The position numbers and the translations under genes are program-made. 64,000 nt of DNA, from the NCBI GenBank assembly GCA_026647215.1, contig JAPKHC010000002.1:124001-188000 (forward strand). Direction: 5' to 3'. This stretch comes from F1-120-MAGs118 sp013360535 (GTDB lineage: Bacteria; Planctomycetota; UBA1135; GCA-002686595). The notes under the pieces are model-generated. The model did no database searches, had not been told where the DNA came from, and saw only the letters and a program-made list of their open reading frames with translations. Shown here piece after piece: positions 32,603 through 40,605 of this stretch (positions are counted from its first letter, which is position 1; the number at the start of each line of letters is the position of its first letter).

Positions 32603-33985
32603 TCAGCTCCGCCGCTGCATCGGCGGGTCGAGGTCGAGCGCGCGGCCACCGGCCTCGCCCAGCGTGCGTCCGTCGCGCCAGACCACCTCGCCCCGGCGCA
32701 CGACGAGCTGCGGACGGCCGCACAGCTCGAAGCCTTCGTAGGCCGACCACTTGCTGCGCGAAGGCAGCTCGGCGCCGCGCACCGTGAAGCGTGCCTGCGG
32801 ATCGAACAGCGTGACGTCGCCGTCGTAGCCGCGCGCGAGCCGACCCTTGCGCGCGAGATGGAAACTCTCCGCCGCGCGCCACGTCACCGTGTCGAGCGCC
32901 ACTTGCGCATCGAGCCAGCCGCGGCGCACGAGCTCCCATGTCAGCGGCCAGAGCAGGTCGACGGACGGCATGCCCGAAGGCGCCTTCGCGTACGCGCGCT
33001 GCTTGTAGTCGAGCGGATGCGGCGCGTGGTCGGTGCCGATGGCGTCGATGGCGCCCGAGGTCAGCGCCGCACACAGGCCGAGCGAGTCCGCCGGAGTCTT
33101 GATCGAAGGATTGACCTTGAGCAGGTTGCCGAGCCTCTCGGCCCATTCGCACGAGAGCAGCAGGAAGTGCGGTGCCGTGCTCGACCACACGGGCAGTCCC
33201 TCGGCCCGCGCTCGGCGCACGTGTTCCGCCGCCTCGGCCGAGGACACGTGGTACACGTGCAGCCACGCGCCGCTCTCGCGCACCCACGAAATCGCCTTGC
33301 GCACGCTCTCGACCTCGGCTTCCGTCGAGCGCGCGAGGTGGTGCAGCGCGACCGTCGCCTCCGGATGGCCGTCGACGAGCCGCAGCTTGTCGCGCTGCAG
33401 GATCGCCTCGTCCTCACAATGCGCGACGACCAAGCGGCCCGCGTCGGCGGCAGCCTTGAACAGCCGGGCGAGCAGCTCGTCATCGAGCACGCCACCCAGT
33501 CCCGTCGAACCACCGAGGAAGCACTTGAAGGCCGGCACGAGCGGCGCCATCGCGCGCAGCTCGGGCAACGAGGCCTCGACGAGGTTGCCGAGGCAGCCGA
33601 AGTCGACACGCGAGCGCCGCGCGACGTGCGCGAGGCGCTCCTCCACGGCCGCGCGCGAGGTCGAGAGCGGCGGGTTGTTCTGCACCTCGACGACGCTCGT
33701 CACGCCGCCGTGCAACGCTCCGGCGGAGCCCCGCTCCCAGCCCTCGACATGCTCGAGCCCGGGATCGCGGAAGTGCACGTGCACGTCGACGAGGCCGGGA
33801 ATCGCCGTCAGCCCATCGGCATCGAGCACCGGCAGCTTGCCCGGATCGAGATCGGGGCCGACGGCGTCGATGACGCCACCGACGATGCGCACGTCGACCG
33901 TCGTCGCCTGCGGGCCGGGGGGATAGCTGCGCGCACCGCGCAGGAACAGGTCTTCGCCTCGTCTCATGGGACTCGACTCGTCCAT
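32603..33985 (-). CDS. Dihydroorotase-type amidohydrolase
   Basis: A 460-residue member of the cyclic amidohydrolase family, most like class I dihydroorotase (pyrimidine synthesis: carbamoyl-aspartate to dihydroorotate). Metal and catalytic motifs are all present: DVHVHFRDPG (H-x-H), AFKCFLGGSTG (Lys at the carboxylation position), VVAHCED, LHVYHVSS and GTDHAPH (catalytic Asp). The start may be ATG at 33985 or ATG at 33967 (MRRGEDLFL); neither has a strong ribosome site. It sits between a PP2C phosphatase (41 bases upstream) and DUF58, an unusual setting for a pyrimidine gene, so hydantoinase or allantoinase-like specificity should be kept in mind. Confidence 0.85.
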   Translation of the reverse strand: MDESSPMRRGEDLFLRGARSYPPGPQATTVDVRIVGGVIDAVGPDLDPGKLPVLDADGLTAIPGLVDVHVHFRDPGLEHVEGWERGSAGALHGGVTSVVEVQNNPPLSTSRAAVEERLAHVARRSRVDFGCLGNLVEASLPELRAMAPLVPAFKCFLGGSTGLGGVLDDELLARLFKAAADAGRLVVAHCEDEAILQRDKLRLVDGHPEATVALHHLARSTEAEVESVRKAISWVRESGAWLHVYHVSSAEAAEHVRRARAEGLPVWSSTAPHFLLLSCEWAERLGNLLKVNPSIKTPADSLGLCAALTSGAIDAIGTDHAPHPLDYKQRAYAKAPSGMPSVDLLWPLTWELVRRGWLDAQVALDTVTWRAAESFHLARKGRLARGYDGDVTLFDPQARFTVRGAELPSRSKWSAYEGFELCGRPQLVVRRGEVVWRDGRTLGEAGGRALDLDPPMQRRS

Positions 33986-34026
33986 CTGGCCAGTCTGACC
34001 TCGTCGGCCCGCGCCTGCGCGTGCCC

Positions 34027-35409
34027 CTAGAGCTTGCGGATCACGACCAGCGTGATGTCGTCCTCGGGTTGACCGCCCGCGTACTGGAACGCGGTCTGCG
34101 CCAGCGCGCGCGCGATCGTCGCAGCGTCGGAACCCTTCGTCGCGTGCTCGGCGAGCAGCGCCTTGACGCGCTCCTCCCCGAGCAGGTCGTCGCGGTTGAC
34201 CTGCGGGTGCGCCTCGATCAGGCCGTCGGTGTACAGCAGCAGCACGTCGCCCGACTCGAGCTCGAAGCGCTCGTCGATCGCGTACTCGATGTCGGCCGAG
34301 AAACCGAGCGCGACGCCGTGCTCCTCGAAGCTCGCGAGCTCGCCCTTGCGCGCGCGGATCGGCCCGTGGTGACCGGCGTTGCAGATCTCGACCTTGCCGT
34401 CGGGCGAGATCGCCATCACGAGCAGCGTGAGGAACGTGCCCGGATCGATGCGGTCGGCGAGGTCCTGATTGAGCAAGCTGACGGCGGCCGCGGGGTTCGC
34501 CGCCATGCGCAGGCCCGTGCGCAGCACACCTTGGGCGCTCTGCGTGATCAGCGCCGGACCGACGCCGTGGCCGGACACGTCGCCGACCACGACCGCGAGG
34601 CGGCCGTCCTTGAGCTTGACGAAGTCGAAGAAATCGCCCGAGGTGCGCTCCGCCGGCCGGTAGAAACCGTCGATGTCGAGGCCCGGGATGTCCTTGGGGA
34701 TGCGCGGCATCAGGCCCGACTGCACCGCCTTGGCGAGCTCGAGCGACTGCTCGAGGCGCGCCTTCTCGAGCGACTCGAGGTGCATGCGGTGCTTCTCGAG
34801 CGTGATCGCCGCCTGCTGGCTGTGCGCGTGGAAGAGCTCGAGGTCGCGCTGGCTGAACTCGCGCGTGGCGGCGCGCGAGTCGACGTACAGCGCGCCGCGG
34901 ATCGCGTTGGGCGCGTCCTTCGAGCGCGAGAGCGGCACGCACATCACGGCGCGCAGCTTGAGGTCGAACACCGATTGGCCGAGGTCGCGGGCCTCGGAGT
35001 CGTTCTGGACGGTGGCGAGCTTGGGCTCGTTGCGCTCGAGCACGTGCCGCACGACCGAGGTCGAGAAACGCTCGCTGTCCTGCACGGGCCGGCGGTCGCG
35101 GGTGCGCGCCACCTTGATCACGAACTCCCCCGCCTCGTCGAGCACGACGAGGAAGCCGCGCTCGGCCCCGCACAGCTCGACCGAGTTGTCGACGATTTGC
35201 ACCAGTGTCTCGTCGTAGTCGCGGGTCTCCGACAGGCGCGCGAACATCTGGAGGAGCACCTCGACCGTCCGCCGGTCGGCCTCCCGGTCGCCGGTCAGGA
35301 AGCGCGCGGTCGAGCCTCCGGCCCCCTCGAGGGCAGCCGGCAGGGCCGGGTTGGCCGGCGGAGTCGTCGGAGGGGTCGCCGGAGCGGGCTTCTTGCTGCG
35401 CCAGAACAT
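34027..35409 (-). CDS. GAF-domain PP2C/SpoIIE-type serine phosphatase
   Basis: A 460-residue cytoplasmic signalling phosphatase. A Pro/Ala linker at the start precedes a GAF sensor domain (about 60-215: LCGAERGFLVVLDEAGEF, AVMCVPLSR, ALYVDSR), then a RsbU/SpoIIE phosphatase domain with GDFFDFVKL, VVVGDVSGHGVGPAL, CNAGHHGPI, LLLYTDGLIEA and EDDITLVVI supplying the metal-binding aspartates. Such enzymes dephosphorylate STAS-domain anti-sigma antagonists. A STAS protein is encoded divergently 116 bases away, making it the obvious candidate substrate. It is the first gene of a run with dihydroorotase, DUF58 and BatA-like. Confidence 0.92.
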   Translation of the reverse strand: MFWRSKKPAPATPPTTPPANPALPAALEGAGGSTARFLTGDREADRRTVEVLLQMFARLSETRDYDETLVQIVDNSVELCGAERGFLVVLDEAGEFVIKVARTRDRRPVQDSERFSTSVVRHVLERNEPKLATVQNDSEARDLGQSVFDLKLRAVMCVPLSRSKDAPNAIRGALYVDSRAATREFSQRDLELFHAHSQQAAITLEKHRMHLESLEKARLEQSLELAKAVQSGLMPRIPKDIPGLDIDGFYRPAERTSGDFFDFVKLKDGRLAVVVGDVSGHGVGPALITQSAQGVLRTGLRMAANPAAAVSLLNQDLADRIDPGTFLTLLVMAISPDGKVEICNAGHHGPIRARKGELASFEEHGVALGFSADIEYAIDERFELESGDVLLLYTDGLIEAHPQVNRDDLLGEERVKALLAEHATKGSDAATIARALAQTAFQYAGGQPEDDITLVVIRKL

Positions 35410-35525
35410 GGCGCGCCAATCTAACCTCCCTCCGCGGCGCGCCCGCGCTCGAAATTGCTTGCGCCCACCGCTTGCCGGGACACAATCCTCCGTCCCCGCT
35501 CCCACCCCCGCCCTCTGGTCGTCCC

Positions 35526-36344
35526 ATGCACATCAACGTCGAGCACGGTCCCGACTTCGCCACCCTCCACCTGCGCGGCGAGTTCGACAGCTTTTACTGC
35601 CCGCAACTCCTCCAGGAAGTCGAAGCGCTCCAGAAGGGCGGCGTCACGCGCCTCGTCCTCAACCTGCGCCTCGTCAAGTTCATCAACTCCACCGCGCTCG
35701 GCACGATCGTCAAGATCTCCAAGCAGCTCAACTCCTCCGGCGGCAAGCTCGTCATCGCGCGGCCCTCGAACTTCGCGCGCGACATGATCACGAAGGTCGG
35801 CATCAACCGCCTCGTGCCGATGTTCGACACCGACGAGGACGCGCAGGCCGCGCTCGCCGGCGCCAAGAAGGCCGCCGAGCCCGCTCCCGCCGCCGACCTG
35901 CAGGAAGGCGAGAGCTCGGTGCTCTTCAACCCGACCGATCCCAAGCGCATCGACCACTTCGTCGCCGAAGTGCGCCGCGTCAAGGGCATCGTCAACCCCG
36001 TCCACGGCCACGCCTTCGGCTCGAACTGGGTCGGTCGCGGCCGCATGGCGAGCCTCGACGAGAAGGGCCTGCACTTCACCTGGAACGGCGGCGACACGGG
36101 CCTCGACGTGTTCGCCATGGGCCAGTTCCTCGCCATCGGCACGGAAGTGCGCGTCAAGTTCCGCCTGCCGCTCTTCCAGTCGGGCTTCTGCGAGGCGATC
36201 GCGCTGGTGAGCGAGGTCGAGGAGCGCGACGGCGGCGTCAAGATCGGCGCCACGTTCTCGCGCATCGAGGACCGCACGCTGGCGGCCGTGCGCCAGTACT
36301 CCGCCGACCTGAAGTTCCTGAAGGACGAGCTGCGCAACGTCTAG
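35526..36344 (+). CDS. STAS domain protein with C-terminal PilZ-like domain
   Basis: A 272-residue protein. Residues 1-110 are a STAS domain like SpoIIAA/RsbV, with the phosphorylatable Ser in KFINSTALGTIVK and the opening HINVEHGPDFATLHLRGEFD. After an Ala/Pro linker, residues about 135-265 look like a degenerate PilZ domain (SLDEKGLHFTW, LPLFQSGFCEAIALVSEV, KIGATFSRIEDR), without the canonical R-x-x-x-R c-di-GMP ligand. It may link partner switching to c-di-GMP-type or envelope signalling. The divergent phosphatase at 34027-35409 is the probable activator. A strong terminator follows at 36421. Confidence 0.82.
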   Translation: MHINVEHGPDFATLHLRGEFDSFYCPQLLQEVEALQKGGVTRLVLNLRLVKFINSTALGTIVKISKQLNSSGGKLVIARPSNFARDMITKVGINRLVPMFDTDEDAQAALAGAKKAAEPAPAADLQEGESSVLFNPTDPKRIDHFVAEVRRVKGIVNPVHGHAFGSNWVGRGRMASLDEKGLHFTWNGGDTGLDVFAMGQFLAIGTEVRVKFRLPLFQSGFCEAIALVSEVEERDGGVKIGATFSRIEDRTLAAVRQYSADLKFLKDELRNV

Positions 36345-36420
36345 CTGGAGCTCGTCCAGCCCGAGACGTCCCGGCTGGACAGTTCCCGTCGCGCGCCGTC
36401 CGACCTCCCCCAGAGGCCAA

Positions 36421-36465
36421 GGCCGCCGCTCGTTCCCCCGCGGAGCGAGCGGCGGCCTCCTTTTT
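36421..36465 (+). terminator. Strong Rho-independent terminator of the STAS/PilZ-like gene
   Basis: A 12-bp perfect stem pairs 36421-36432 with 36446-36457 around a 13-base loop and is followed by TCCTTTTTC. It is 77 bases after the stop codon. Confidence 0.9.
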
Positions 36466-36607
36466 CGGACTTGCGGTGACGCGCCGGAAGTTCCTTCGCG
36501 GCGCGAGCGCGAAATCGCGCGGGTTCTCGCTCCGCGCTCAGGAAACACGGGCGGCCCCCGAAAACCGGGCACCGATCGCCCTCAGCGCCCAAGAACCACC
36601 CTGGCCC

Positions 36608-37234
36608 ATGTCCACGCCCCGTCGCACTCCGCGTCCCATCCCCGGCACCGAGCCCATTCGCCGCGCGCTGTTCATCAAGCGCTGGGGCACGCTCCTCGAG
36701 CGGCCCGCCCACGGCTTCGCGCCCTTCAGCGAGTGCCACTTCACCGCCGGCGCGCTCGATGCGCTCTTCCGCCTGGGCGGCGCGGGTTGGAACCTGTATC
36801 TCGTCGGCAACGAGGACGAGGTCGCGCAAGGTCGTGTGCTCGACGGCGAGTGGGAAGCGTTCGAGCGCGGGCTCAACGAGCACCTCCACAAGCTCGGCAT
36901 CCCGATTCGCCGCAACTACGTGTGCGTCGACGACCCCAACCACGGCAGCGGTGCGCACCGCAAGGGCTCGGTCTTCCGCCTGCCCGACACTGGGCTCTTC
37001 TTCCACGCGCAACAGCAGGACGGCATCAGCCTGCGCCACAGCCTGCTCGTAGGCGATTCGACCGTCGAGGTCGCGGCCGGCACACGCGCCGGTTGCCGCA
37101 CGATCGGCGTCCGCACCGGGCATGCCTGTGCCGACCGCCAGTTCCACGTCGAGCCGGACATCTGGACGCGCGACCTGACCGAAGCGCTCGCGCTCGTGCA
37201 GCGCTCGCAGCTGGCCTCCTCGCGCGCGGCCTGA
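36608..37234 (+). CDS. HAD-like (HisB-N/GmhB type) protein lacking the catalytic aspartates
   Basis: A 208-residue protein with the fold of histidinol-phosphatase/heptose bisphosphatase HAD enzymes. The first motif, normally F-(I/L)-D-R-D-G-T-L, reads LFIKRWGTLL: Lys24 and Trp26 stand where the nucleophile and general-acid Asp belong. Later family features survive: NEDEVAQGRV, NYVCVDDPNHGSGAHRKGS (a loop with one Cys where GmhB has a Cys3-His zinc site), and LLVGDSTVEVAAGTRAGCRTIGV (motif IV, with the second Asp replaced by Glu). It is thus probably not a phosphatase and may bind a ligand or partner. ATG at 36608. It lies between terminators and appears monocistronic. Confidence 0.72.
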   Translation: MSTPRRTPRPIPGTEPIRRALFIKRWGTLLERPAHGFAPFSECHFTAGALDALFRLGGAGWNLYLVGNEDEVAQGRVLDGEWEAFERGLNEHLHKLGIPIRRNYVCVDDPNHGSGAHRKGSVFRLPDTGLFFHAQQQDGISLRHSLLVGDSTVEVAAGTRAGCRTIGVRTGHACADRQFHVEPDIWTRDLTEALALVQRSQLASSRAA

Positions 37235-37321
37235 GCGCGAACCGCACTTCGTCCGTCCCCGAGGCGCGTGCCACGTCGAGTGGTGCGCGCCTCGGCGCAC
37301 TTCGAGTGCCGCGAACGCGGT

Positions 37322-38044
37322 CTACTGGCGCTTCCAGTCGGTGCCCCAGGGCTTCGCGCGGCGCACGACGTCGACGGCGGGCTTGGAGTCCGCGACGACG
37401 GGCTCCGACCAGGGCCACCGGAAGCTCGTCCACGGCGTGCCGTGGGTCGCGGGCTGGGCCCAGGCGAGGTCGCGGCGTTCCTGCGCGAGCGGCTTGCGCC
37501 CGGCGCTCGAACGCGGCTGTTCGGCGGAGGGCTCGAGCAGGACCTTCGAACCGGCGAGCACGGTCCAGGGCGGCGAGAGACGCCCCTCGACGGGCGCCGC
37601 AGCGAGCAACAGCGGTGCGCCAGCGATGTGCTCCAGCTCCAGCACGCCGTTGGAGAGCGTGCGGACATGCAGGGCGCCGTGCGTGAGCGTCGCACGCCAG
37701 CCGCCGGGCAGCTCGAGCCGCAGCGGCCCGCGGCGCACTTCGGCGGAGAGGCGGTCCATGCGCAGGACCTCCAGCGTCAGTCCGTCTTCGTCCCTCGCGC
37801 TGCCGCGCCATTCCAGCGCGGACGCGCCGTCGAGCTCGAGCGACGTGATGCCACGCCAGCGCAGGTTCAGGCGGGAGAGCGCGGCGACCTCGATGTAGCC
37901 GGGCCCATGGCGCTCGAGCGGCTTCGCGCCGGAACGCAGCGGCACGATGCCGAGCGGCGAGGCGAGTTCCGCGCGCCCCGCGAGCACGTCGATGTGCACG
38001 GGCGGCAGTCCGGCGAGCGCGGCGAGCAGCAGGGAGGGCAGCAT
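37322..38044 (-). CDS. Exported hypothetical protein (FecR/OstA-like strands)
   Basis: A 240-residue protein of unknown family. ATG at 38044 starts a short signal peptide (MLPSLLLAALAGLPPVHIDV); an alternative start ten codons earlier exists. The body is rich in short strands of form LELDGASALEWRGS, LRLELPGGWRATLTHG and LHVRTLSNGVLELEHI, reminiscent of the FecR-type beta-helical repeat, but the match is weak. The C-terminus is Pro/Trp-rich and basic (FRWPWSEPVV). It lies downstream of mcsB in the same direction across 112 bases. Confidence 0.6.
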   Translation of the reverse strand: MLPSLLLAALAGLPPVHIDVLAGRAELASPLGIVPLRSGAKPLERHGPGYIEVAALSRLNLRWRGITSLELDGASALEWRGSARDEDGLTLEVLRMDRLSAEVRRGPLRLELPGGWRATLTHGALHVRTLSNGVLELEHIAGAPLLLAAAPVEGRLSPPWTVLAGSKVLLEPSAEQPRSSAGRKPLAQERRDLAWAQPATHGTPWTSFRWPWSEPVVADSKPAVDVVRRAKPWGTDWKRQ

Positions 38045-38156
38045 CGTCGCTGGTATCGGAAACGCGCAGGCCACGATCCGAGCGCCGCGCGGCGAACGAG
38101 CGCCCGGCCCGAGCCGTGTGGAAGGAGTTTCCGTGCTTCCCGGCGAACTTGGGCGC

Positions 38157-39260
38157 TCAACCGGCGACGCAGCGCCGCAGGAGCTCCGCCCGCAGGCGGT
38201 CGCGCTCGGTCGGATCGACCAGCTTGGCCGAGACGCGGCGCTCGGCGAGCACTTGCAGGTGCGCCTTCTGGATCTGCACGCGCAGCCGCGAGAGCACGGC
38301 CAGGTCGATCGAACGATCGAGCCCGAGCACGCAGCCCAGCCGCAGGCTCGACAGGTGCGCGAGAGCCGCGTCGGTGGTCATCGCGCGCGAGGTGCGCAGG
38401 AGCCCGAGCGAGCGCTGCACGCGGTCGGAGAGCTCGCTCTTGCGCTCGCGCAGGAGCTCCTCGCGCACGGTGCGTTCGAAACGGATCACGGCCGGCACGA
38501 GGTCGCCGAGCTCCGCCACCAGGGCCTCCTCGCTGCGGCCGAGCGTGATCTGATTCGAGATCTGGTAGAAGTCGCCGACGGCGCGCGAGCCCTCGCCGTA
38601 CAGGCCGCGCACCGCGAGTCCGGTGCGTGTCGCGGCGGTGAAGACCTTCTCGATCTCGCTCGGCACCAGCGCCAGCGCCGGCAGGTGCAGCATGACCGAG
38701 GCGCGCAGGCCCGTGCCGACGTTCGTCGGGCAGGCGGTGAGGTAGCCGTACTGGCGGCTCGCGGCGTAGCGCACGCGTGCCTCGATCTCGCGGTCGAGCG
38801 CGACGGCGCGCTCCCACGCGCGCTGCAGCTCGAGCCCGCTCTCCATCGACTGCAACCGCAGGTGGTCCTCCTCGTTGACCATCACCGACAGGTGCTCGTC
38901 GTCGCTGAACGCCACCGCGCGTCCGGGCTGCGCCGCGTGCTCCTCCGAGCTCGGCGCGAGGTCGCGGCTGACGAGGTAGCGCTCGCGCAGGAAGAGCCGC
39001 AGCACGTCGTCGGATTCCGAGATGCCGACCCAGTGCATGTGGCCGCCGACGGCGAAGTCGCCGAGCAGCGGATGCAGGCGCTCGCACAGCTCGCGCGCCC
39101 GCTCCGGAGTGAGCTTGGGCACGAACGGGAAGTCCTCGACATTGCGCGCGAGCCGCACGCGGCTCGACACGACCACGTCGGAGTCGGCGCCGCGCGGCAC
39201 GAGCCACGAGGCGAGACGATCGGCGAAACGGACGGGATCGAACGAGGGCGTCGGCGCCAT
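38157..39260 (-). CDS. mcsB: McsB-like protein arginine kinase (ATP:guanido phosphotransferase)
   Basis: A 367-residue member of the phosphagen/arginine kinase family in its bacterial McsB form, which phosphorylates arginines on proteins and in Firmicutes marks them for ClpCP. Diagnostic motifs: VVVSSRVRLARNV, FSDDEHLSVMVNEEDHLRL (catalytic Glu pair) and LTACPTNVGTGLRASVMLHLP (active-site Cys). Length equals McsB, and the C-terminal pArg-binding part is present (RRVSAKLVDPTERDRLRAELL). In Firmicutes it follows mcsA and precedes clpC; here neither is adjacent. Such orphans occur in several planctomycete-like genomes. Confidence 0.9.
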   Translation of the reverse strand: MAPTPSFDPVRFADRLASWLVPRGADSDVVVSSRVRLARNVEDFPFVPKLTPERARELCERLHPLLGDFAVGGHMHWVGISESDDVLRLFLRERYLVSRDLAPSSEEHAAQPGRAVAFSDDEHLSVMVNEEDHLRLQSMESGLELQRAWERAVALDREIEARVRYAASRQYGYLTACPTNVGTGLRASVMLHLPALALVPSEIEKVFTAATRTGLAVRGLYGEGSRAVGDFYQISNQITLGRSEEALVAELGDLVPAVIRFERTVREELLRERKSELSDRVQRSLGLLRTSRAMTTDAALAHLSSLRLGCVLGLDRSIDLAVLSRLRVQIQKAHLQVLAERRVSAKLVDPTERDRLRAELLRRCVAG

Positions 39261-39360
39261 GGAAGGCCCACAGGCTAGCGCGGGAACGGCCCGCCGAGCC
39301 AGCGCCACGTCAGGACGTCGCGCGAGGGCGCAGCCAGCGTCCCGTTCTTCGCGCTGTCCG

Positions 39361-40605
39361 TCAGCGTCCGCCGGTGAAGAACCGCAGGAGGCTCTTCCAG
39401 CGGCTGGAGAGCTCGCGTTGCTGCTCGTCGTAGACGAGCTCCCGCTGCGCGAGCAGTTCCTCGAGTCCGCGCAACTTCTCGCGCGTGTCAGCCAGTTCCT
39501 TCTCCGCGACCGCGCGCGCCTGTCTCGAACGCTCGAGCTCGGCCTCGAGCCGCTCGATGCCAGTTCCAGCCCGAGCCTCCGCGAGTGCCTTCTGCGCCGC
39601 CTCCAGCTGCGCGACGGACCACTTGCGCCCATTCTCGCTCGACTGGTACGCCGCGAAGATGTGCTCGTAGCGCTCCTGCGCCTTGGCGAGCTGCTCCTTC
39701 GTGTGCTCCGCGCCCTTCTGCCACGCGTCGCCCTGCTCCTTGTACGAGGCGATCACACGCTCGAGCTCGCCGCGCACGCTGAGCCACCACGTGCGCTCGC
39801 GGTCGAAGTGCACGAGCTCTGCCGTCATGTCGAACGTCTGGCGCAGCGCACCCGCGGGCGCGACCGGAGCGTCGAGCAGCTCCTCCGCCTTCGGACAACG
39901 TGCGTCGCCGATCGCGGCCACGATCACGTGCCGGTAGACCGGCTCGGCGTGGTCCGAGGCGTACAGCGACTCGTTGTAGAAACGCTGGAAATCCCGGGCG
40001 ATCGGGCGCAGCGCCGGGTCGTAGTCCATGTACATCGCCAGGCACTGCAGCACGAGCCAGCGGTCGAGGTTGCCGTGCGGGATCGAGACGACGCGCGCGC
40101 CACTCGCCTCGAGCTGGCGCTCCGTGCGCGCGCGGTCGGGCAGGCCGTTGTGCAAGTGCTCGTCGAGGTAGCGGTGCCGTTCGCCGAGCTTCTGCTCGAG
40201 GAACTTCTGCAGCAGCGCCTCCGCCTCCTCGACGCGCGGATGGGCGTACGGACCCGCGAGGATCACCCACTTGCGCGACACGCGCCGCACTTCGCCGACG
40301 AAAGCCTCGCGCAGCGGCACGGGCACGTGCTCGAGCGTGTCGAAGGCGCACACGGCGTCGAAGGACGCGTCCTGGAACGGCAACCGGCTGCCGTCGCCGA
40401 GCACCAGCCCCGGACTCGCGCTCGGCTCGACGTCGACCAGATCGATGCGCGCGTCGCCGAGGAACTGGCGCAGCACTGCCGTGCGTCCGCCGACGTCGAG
40501 CACGCGCAACGGCGGCCCGTCTCCGCGCAACTGGCGCAGCAGGTCGCTGACCAGCCGATAGCGCTGGTACTGGTCGAACGGCAGCCCGAGCACTTCGGCG
40601 TTCAC
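39361..40605 (-). CDS. Class I methyltransferase with long C-terminal coiled coil, O-antigen locus type
   Basis: A 414-residue protein. Residues 1-215 form a class I SAM methyltransferase (LRVLDVGGRTAVLRQFL, then VDVEPSASPGLVLGDGSRLPF and FDAVCAFDTLEHVP). About residues 255-400 form a coiled coil (ELERVIASYKEQGDAWQKGA onward). The start is GTG at 40605, overlapping the Wzt stop (GTGA). Proteins of this architecture act with Wzm/Wzt exporters: they modify the non-reducing end of the glycan and measure its length (WbdD-type logic). That role is inferred from context and architecture, not from sequence identity. Confidence 0.78.
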   Translation of the reverse strand: MNAEVLGLPFDQYQRYRLVSDLLRQLRGDGPPLRVLDVGGRTAVLRQFLGDARIDLVDVEPSASPGLVLGDGSRLPFQDASFDAVCAFDTLEHVPVPLREAFVGEVRRVSRKWVILAGPYAHPRVEEAEALLQKFLEQKLGERHRYLDEHLHNGLPDRARTERQLEASGARVVSIPHGNLDRWLVLQCLAMYMDYDPALRPIARDFQRFYNESLYASDHAEPVYRHVIVAAIGDARCPKAEELLDAPVAPAGALRQTFDMTAELVHFDRERTWWLSVRGELERVIASYKEQGDAWQKGAEHTKEQLAKAQERYEHIFAAYQSSENGRKWSVAQLEAAQKALAEARAGTGIERLEAELERSRQARAVAEKELADTREKLRGLEELLAQRELVYDEQQRELSSRWKSLLRFFTGGR

